9,733 nucleotides of DNA. Source: Candidatus Luteimonas excrementigallinarum (lineage in GTDB: Bacteria > Pseudomonadota > Gammaproteobacteria > Xanthomonadales > Xanthomonadaceae). The position numbers were made by a program, and so were the translations under genes. Position 1 is the stretch's first letter. Every line of letters starts with the position of its first letter. The notes beneath the pieces were generated by a model. It made no database searches and was not told where the DNA came from. It saw nothing but the letters and a program-made list of their open reading frames with translations. Location: contig DXCY01000276.1 of the NCBI GenBank assembly GCA_019115725.1, positions 1 through 9,733 on the forward strand, given 5' to 3'. Below are positions 5,117 through 9,733 of this stretch, piece after piece.

Positions 5117-7819
5117 TCAGTCGCGCTGGAACACCACCCGCTGCGGCATGCTCAGCACAAAGCCCTGGCCGTAATCCACGCCCAGTGTCCACAGCACGTC
5201 GCGGATGGCCTCGTCATCGACCCACTCGGCCACCACCTTGAGCCCGCGCTGGTGGCCGATCTGCACGATCGCGCTGACGATGGTGCGGCTCATCGGATCC
5301 TCATCGACCTCACGGATGAAACTGCCGTCGATCTTGATCACGTCCACCGGCAGGTTCTTGAGGTAGCCGAACGACGACATGCCGGCGCCGAAATCATCCA
5401 GCGCGATGCGGCAGCCGGCGGCGCGCAGGCGCTGGATCACCCGTGACACCTTGAGCAGGCTGCGTACGGCCACGGTTTCGGTAATTTCCAGGCACACCGC
5501 TTCCGCCGGTACGGAATACTCGTCCAGGCAGCCGAGGATGAAGTCGGCAATGTCCTCGTCATCCACCGTGGCGCCGGAAAGGTTGATGGCGCAGGTACTC
5601 AGCGCCTCGCCCGAGGGATGCAGGCGGGTGAAGTTGGACAGCGCCGTGCGGATCACCCAGCGATCCACCGCCGGCATCAGCCCGTAGCGCTCGGCCGCGG
5701 GCAGGAAGGTGCCGGGCGGTACCAGCTGCCCGTCCTCGTCTCGCAGGCGCAGCAGCAGCTCGATGTGCGGGCCTTCCTTCGCCTCCGGGCTCAGCGGCAC
5801 CACCTCCTGGTAATCGAGCACCAGCCGGCCCTGCTCCAGGGCGCTGGCCAGGCGGTTGGCCCATTCCATCTCGCCGTGGCGGCGGGTGGTGTCATCGTCT
5901 TCGCGATAGAGGTGCACGCGGTTGCGGCCGTTTTCCTTGGCCAGGTAGCAGGCGCTGTCGGCCCAGGCCATCACGTCCTGCAGGGTGGCACCCGGGCGGT
6001 CCAGCACCACCACACCGATGCTGGCGCTGACCGAATGGGTGCGGCCCTTCCAGATGAAGCGCACGCTGTCGATACAGCGCCGCAGGCGCTCGGCCAGCGC
6101 CATGGCCTCGCCCGCATCCACCCCGTAGGCCAGCAGGCCGAACTCGTCGCCGCCCAGGCGCGCGATCAGGTCGCCCTCGCGCATTTCGCGGCTGAGCGCC
6201 ATCACCAGTTCCACCAGCAGCTGGTCGCCGGCGCGGTGGCCGGACAGGTCGTTGACCACCTTGAACTGGTCCAGATCGAAGTACAGCAGGGCGAAGCGGC
6301 TGCCCACCGGATCGAGCCGCTGGCGCTCCAGCGCACGGGCCAGGCGGCGTTCGAACTCGCGCCGGTTCCACAGCTCGGTCAGGGCGTCGTGGGTGGCCTG
6401 GTAGCCCAGGCGGGCGGCGAGTTCGCGCTGTTCACTGATGTCGCTGGCGGCCAGCAGCCGGTGGCGCTGGCCGTCCACCACTACCGGAGCCAGCGAGATC
6501 GACGCCCAGAACCCGCCGCCAGGTGCCAGCAGCTCCACCTCGCGGTCTGCCCAGCTGGAGTGGCCCTCGGGGTCCGCGGCCAGCTCGTCGGCGAGCATGC
6601 GGTCGCCGAAGACCGAGGCCAGTGGTCGGCCGGCCACCTCGCCCAGGCGCTGGCGGGCGAACTGGTTGGCGTAGGTGATGTTGTCTTCGCCGTCGGCCAG
6701 CACCACCAGCGCCGGCAGCAGCTCGTTGAGGGTGCGGAAGCGCGCCTCGCTCTCGGCAAAGCGCGCGCCCATGCGCTGGCTCATTGCCAGCGCGCGGCGA
6801 TGGGTGGAGGCGATCGACCACAGCAGCAGCGACAGCAGCAGGCTGATCAGCGAACCGACGGCGATGAGCGACACCACCTTGTGGGTCTCGGCGCGGGCCG
6901 AATGCGGGCGCAGGCGCAGCTCCCAGCGGCGCCCGCCGAACTCCAGCTCGCGCACCAGTGCAGGCACGTCATGCGCCGGCTCCGGCCCGGAGGCGAACAC
7001 GCGGCCGTCGCCGCTGGCGTCGGGATCGTGGATGGCCACGTGCATGAATTCCAGGATCCGCCCCTGCAGGCCGATCCGCACCAGCGGATCAAGCTGCAGG
7101 CTGATCGCCAGCGCGCCGATCTCGCGCGTACGCCGCTCCTCCACCGTCACCGGCGCCGGGCCGCGCGAGTACACCGGCAGGCGCAGGGTGATGCCGCGGC
7201 CGCCGAGCCCCGCTTCGCCCACCTGCAGCAGCGGGAACGGCGCCGACATCGACAGCAGGTCGCTGTCGCGGGCCTGCTCCAGCGCGGCCAGGTTGTCGGG
7301 CTGGCTGGTCAGGTCGAACCACAGCAGTTCCTCGTTGCCGTCCATCGGCGAGATCAGCTCGTAGCGGTAATGCTGCCTGCCGTCGGGCAGTTCGATCCTG
7401 CGGGCGAAGGCGGTCACGATGTAGCCGGGCAGGGTGCCCACCGCACGCAGGTTCTCCTGGTAATGGGCGAAGGCGGCCTGGCTCATCTCGCCCTGGGCCA
7501 GGAACACGGTCTGCATGGCCCGCAGGGCCACCGCGGCCCCTTCCAGCGGATCGCGCACGCGGCCGCGCGCGGCATCGGCCAGGGAGGCGTGCATGGCATG
7601 GACGCGGGCCTGCGAATCACGCCATTCGTGATGGGCGATCGTTGCGGTCAGCACCAGCCCAATGGTCAGCACCAGCAGCGCCCAGCCCAGCGGCGGCAGC
7701 ACATTGAACAGACCGCGCCGCTGCTGCGACCCGGCGTTCCCGCCCCCCTGGGAAGGGGCGTCATGGGGAGGGGCGGCCTGTGGCACCTCGGACATGCTCC
7801 CGGTTTCTGCCACGCACAT
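5117..7819 (-). CDS. CHASE-PAS-GGDEF-EAL cyclic-di-GMP signalling protein
   Basis: A 900-residue inner-membrane sensor. Order: a Gly/Pro-rich cytoplasmic tail, TM1 (about 44-62), a periplasmic CHASE domain (about 70-300, with LPGYIVTAF and a DGNEELLWFDLTSQP block), TM2 (about 315-337), PAS (about 355-460), GGDEF (about 470-640) and EAL (about 650-895). The cyclase half keeps FDLDQFK, GGDEF (556-560) and the inhibitory RxxD (547-550) exactly five residues before it. The phosphodiesterase half reads ELL (687-689) for the EAL signature but keeps Asn746, Glu778 and Glu781, DDFGAG (808-813), Lys829, Glu865 and Gln885. Both halves could therefore be active, making and degrading c-di-GMP in response to a periplasmic ligand. 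The start is uncertain: neither Met1 nor Met9 (7795) has a well-spaced ribosome site; a GGGAG before Met9 is too close. It is divergent from prlC, 97 bp away. Confidence 0.92.
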   Translation of the reverse strand: MCVAETGSMSEVPQAAPPHDAPSQGGGNAGSQQRRGLFNVLPPLGWALLVLTIGLVLTATIAHHEWRDSQARVHAMHASLADAARGRVRDPLEGAAVALRAMQTVFLAQGEMSQAAFAHYQENLRAVGTLPGYIVTAFARRIELPDGRQHYRYELISPMDGNEELLWFDLTSQPDNLAALEQARDSDLLSMSAPFPLLQVGEAGLGGRGITLRLPVYSRGPAPVTVEERRTREIGALAISLQLDPLVRIGLQGRILEFMHVAIHDPDASGDGRVFASGPEPAHDVPALVRELEFGGRRWELRLRPHSARAETHKVVSLIAVGSLISLLLSLLLWSIASTHRRALAMSQRMGARFAESEARFRTLNELLPALVVLADGEDNITYANQFARQRLGEVAGRPLASVFGDRMLADELAADPEGHSSWADREVELLAPGGGFWASISLAPVVVDGQRHRLLAASDISEQRELAARLGYQATHDALTELWNRREFERRLARALERQRLDPVGSRFALLYFDLDQFKVVNDLSGHRAGDQLLVELVMALSREMREGDLIARLGGDEFGLLAYGVDAGEAMALAERLRRCIDSVRFIWKGRTHSVSASIGVVVLDRPGATLQDVMAWADSACYLAKENGRNRVHLYREDDDTTRRHGEMEWANRLASALEQGRLVLDYQEVVPLSPEAKEGPHIELLLRLRDEDGQLVPPGTFLPAAERYGLMPAVDRWVIRTALSNFTRLHPSGEALSTCAINLSGATVDDEDIADFILGCLDEYSVPAEAVCLEITETVAVRSLLKVSRVIQRLRAAGCRIALDDFGAGMSSFGYLKNLPVDVIKIDGSFIREVDEDPMSRTIVSAIVQIGHQRGLKVVAEWVDDEAIRDVLWTLGVDYGQGFVLSMPQRVVFQRD

Positions 7820-7880
7820 CGGCTGTGCGGATCCGGTTGATCATGGCACGAGTCCATGAAAGGCGGTGATGCCGGCCCGT

Positions 7881-7886
7881 TAGAAT
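7881..7886 (+). promoter_or_regulatory. Probable -10 element for the oligopeptidase gene
   Basis: TAGAAT matches five of six bases of the sigma-70 -10 consensus in an otherwise GC-rich 97-bp divergent gap. The expected transcript start near 7892 would give a leader of about 25 bases before the ATG at 7917. No good -35 is present at 17 bp; ATGAAA at 7856-7861 is a weak match with 19-bp spacing. Confidence 0.4.
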
Positions 7887-7916
7887 CATGGGTCCGTTTC
7901 CCCCACCGGTGTGTCC

Positions 7917-9733
7917 ATGACCAATCCCCTGCTCGATTTCTCCGGCCTGCCCCGTTTCGACGCGATCACCCCCGCGCACGTGGGCCCCGCCATCGATGCG
8001 CTGCTGGCCGAGGCCGAAACCGCGGTGGCGCACGCCCGCACGGTGTCCCCGGTGACCTGGGAGGGGTTCATCACCCCGCTGGAAGACGCCACCGAGCGGC
8101 TGGGCCGCGCCTGGGGCGTGGTGGGCCACCTGCAGGCCGTGCTCAACACGCCGGAGCTGCGCGAGGCCTTCAACGCCGTGCTGCCCCGGGTGACCCGCTT
8201 CTTCAGCGCGCTGGCCCAGGACCAGGCGCTGTATGCCCAGTACCGGGCGCTGGCGCAGTCACCGGAGTTCGCCGGTTTCGACCAGGCGCGCCGGACCGCG
8301 GTGGAGAACGCGCTGCGTGATTTCCGCCTCGGTGGCGCCGAGCTGGACGAGGACGATCGCGCCCGCTTCGCCCAGCTGCAGGAGGAGCTGGCCGCGCTGT
8401 CGGCGCGGTTCTCGGAAAACCTGATGGACGCGACCGACGATTTCGCCCTGTACGTGGAGGACCGGGCCGAGCTGGCCGGCCTGCCCGACGATGTGCTGGA
8501 GGCCTGCCGCGCCGCCGCCCGCGAGGAGAAGCGCAACGGCTGGAAGCTGACCCTGCACATGCCCTGCTACCTGCCGGTGCAGACCTACGCCGACAGCCGC
8601 GCGCTGCGGGAAACGCTGTACCGCGCCTATGGCGTGCGCGCCTCCGAGGCAGGGCCGGATGATCTGGACAACTCCGCGCTGATCGAACACACGCTGGCGC
8701 TGCGGGCGGAAATGGCCGCGCTGCTGGGCTTCGGCAGCTACGCCGAAGTGTCGCTGGCCACCAAGATGGCCGACAGCCCGGATGACGTGCTCGCCTTCCT
8801 GCGCGAGCTGGCCGGCAAGGCCCTGCCCCACGCGCGCCGCGACCGCGCGGAGCTGGACACCTTCGCCCGCGACGAGCTGGGCCTGGACACGGTGGAGCCC
8901 TGGGACCTGGCCTGGGCCAGCGAGAAGCTGCGCCAGGCGCGCTATGCCTATTCGGCGCTGGAAGTGAAGCAGTACTTCACCGAGCCCAGGGTGCTGGGCG
9001 GCCTGTTCGACCTGATCCACGACCTGTACGGCCTGCGGGTGGAGCCCGACCAGGCCCCCACCTGGCACCAGGACGTGCGCTTCTACCGCCTGCTCGATGG
9101 CGCCGGCAAGCTGGTGGGCCAGTTCTATCTGGATCCCTACGCGCGCTCCGGCAAGCGCGGCGGCGCGTGGATGAACGACTGCCGCAACCGCCGCCGCACG
9201 GCCGCTGGCGAGCAGACCCCGGTGGTGTACCTGGTGTGCAACTTCGGCAAGGGCGTGGACGGCAAGCCGGCCACGCTCAGCCACGACGAGGTGGTGACCC
9301 TGTTCCACGAGATGGGCCACGGCCTGAACCAGCTGCTGACCGAGGTGGGTGAGCTGCCGGTGGCCGGCATCAACGGCGTGGAGTGGGACGCGGTGGAGCT
9401 GCCCAGCCAGTTCATGGAGAACTTCTGCTGGGAGTGGCCGCGGGTGCAGGCGATGAGCGCCCACGTGGACAGTGGCGAGCAGCTGCCGCGGGCGCTGTTT
9501 GACCGCATGCTGGCGGCGAAGAACTTCCACAGCGGCATGCAGACCGTGCGCCAGCTGGAGTTCGCCCTGTTCGACATGCAGCTGCACAGCGGCGGCGAGG
9601 CCAGCGCCGACGAGGTGATGGCGCTGCTGGAACAGGTGCGCGACGAGGTGGCGGTGAACCGTCCGCCGGCCTGGCACCGGTTCCCGCACCAGTTCGGCCA
9701 CATCTTCGCCGGCGGCTACGCGGCGGGCTACTA
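7917..9733 (+). CDS. prlC: Oligopeptidase A, M3 family zinc metallopeptidase (3' end beyond window)
   Basis: A cytosolic zinc endopeptidase of the thimet oligopeptidase (M3A) family, which degrades short peptides including cleaved signal peptides. 605 codons lie in the window; the E. coli protein has 680, so roughly 70 residues are missing at the right edge. The N-terminus (MTNPLLDFSGLPRFDAITP) starts as usual for OpdA, fixing the ATG at 7917 despite a weak ribosome site. The zinc site is FHEMGHG with His464, Glu465 and His468; the third ligand is Glu494 in WDAVELPSQ (490-498). The sequence HIFAGGYAAGY (595-605) carries the conserved His and the tyrosines that contact substrate, and the window ends inside this cluster. 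A downstream partner, if any, is out of view. No truncation or frameshift is seen in the visible part. It may be annotated as M3 family metallopeptidase. Confidence 0.93.
   Translation, partial: MTNPLLDFSGLPRFDAITPAHVGPAIDALLAEAETAVAHARTVSPVTWEGFITPLEDATERLGRAWGVVGHLQAVLNTPELREAFNAVLPRVTRFFSALAQDQALYAQYRALAQSPEFAGFDQARRTAVENALRDFRLGGAELDEDDRARFAQLQEELAALSARFSENLMDATDDFALYVEDRAELAGLPDDVLEACRAAAREEKRNGWKLTLHMPCYLPVQTYADSRALRETLYRAYGVRASEAGPDDLDNSALIEHTLALRAEMAALLGFGSYAEVSLATKMADSPDDVLAFLRELAGKALPHARRDRAELDTFARDELGLDTVEPWDLAWASEKLRQARYAYSALEVKQYFTEPRVLGGLFDLIHDLYGLRVEPDQAPTWHQDVRFYRLLDGAGKLVGQFYLDPYARSGKRGGAWMNDCRNRRRTAAGEQTPVVYLVCNFGKGVDGKPATLSHDEVVTLFHEMGHGLNQLLTEVGELPVAGINGVEWDAVELPSQFMENFCWEWPRVQAMSAHVDSGEQLPRALFDRMLAAKNFHSGMQTVRQLEFALFDMQLHSGGEASADEVMALLEQVRDEVAVNRPPAWHRFPHQFGHIFAGGYAAGY

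Noticed and set aside
5618..7840. A 740-codon open frame on the plus strand opposite the GGDEF-EAL gene
   Set aside because: It is rich in His, Gln, Ala and Gly with no domain pattern, and mirrors a well-supported gene; it is a by-product of high GC codon bias.
7888..7920. Ten-codon open frame (ATG to TGA) overlapping the oligopeptidase start, a possible leader peptide
   Set aside because: It has no ribosome site, and its ATG lies only 1-2 bases past the likely -10 element, upstream of the expected transcript start, so it is probably not in the mRNA.
8259..9701. A 480-codon minus-strand open frame opposite the oligopeptidase gene
   Set aside because: Low-complexity His/Gln/Val/Ala-rich composition, no recognisable motif, and it lies over the conserved M3 zinc site coding region.

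Overview
The window is a stretch of high-GC chromosomal DNA that reads like a gammaproteobacterium of the Xanthomonadaceae/Lysobacteraceae type (Lysobacter, Luteimonas, Stenotrophomonas and relatives). The basis is the strong G/C third-position bias, the mix of gene families and a palindromic element at the left edge that resembles, from memory, dispersed elements of that group. No database search was possible, so the assignment is an inference. Eight protein genes are supported. There is no sign of a tRNA, rRNA, CRISPR array, insertion sequence, prophage or plasmid function.

Layout from left to right: positions 1-186 carry no convincing gene and are dominated by a long palindromic element (34-139, with 19-bp perfect arms). 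A HemJ/CopD-type membrane protein follows on the minus strand (187-642). Divergent from it is a plus-strand pair, a caa3-type CtaG cytochrome oxidase assembly protein (744-1670) and a TspO-like tryptophan-rich membrane protein (1678-2403), 7 bp apart. A GC-rich hairpin sits in the 58-bp convergent gap. On the minus strand, a secreted tandem PepSY-domain protein (3931-4368) lies 11 bp upstream of a class I DNA photolyase (2462-3919). Divergent from the PepSY gene is a flavodoxin-fold FMN oxidoreductase (4498-5109). It ends 7 bp from the convergent end of a large CHASE-PAS-GGDEF-EAL cyclic-di-GMP protein (5117-7819, minus). Divergent from that is an M3-family oligopeptidase A (7917 to the right edge, cut off about 70 residues before its expected end).

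The left half has a loose redox, tetrapyrrole and light theme: a probable protoporphyrinogen oxidase, a copper/oxidase assembly factor, a TspO-like protein and a flavin photolyase. TspO-like genes are found near photolyase genes in light-responsive loci of other proteobacteria, so co-function is plausible, but no shared regulatory site was found. The right half is ordinary housekeeping and signalling.

Nothing here looks like a clear undescribed system. The points most worth checking are the palindromic element at 34-139 and the GGDEF-EAL protein, in which both catalytic halves look intact, the inhibitory RxxD site is present and the EAL signature reads ELL.
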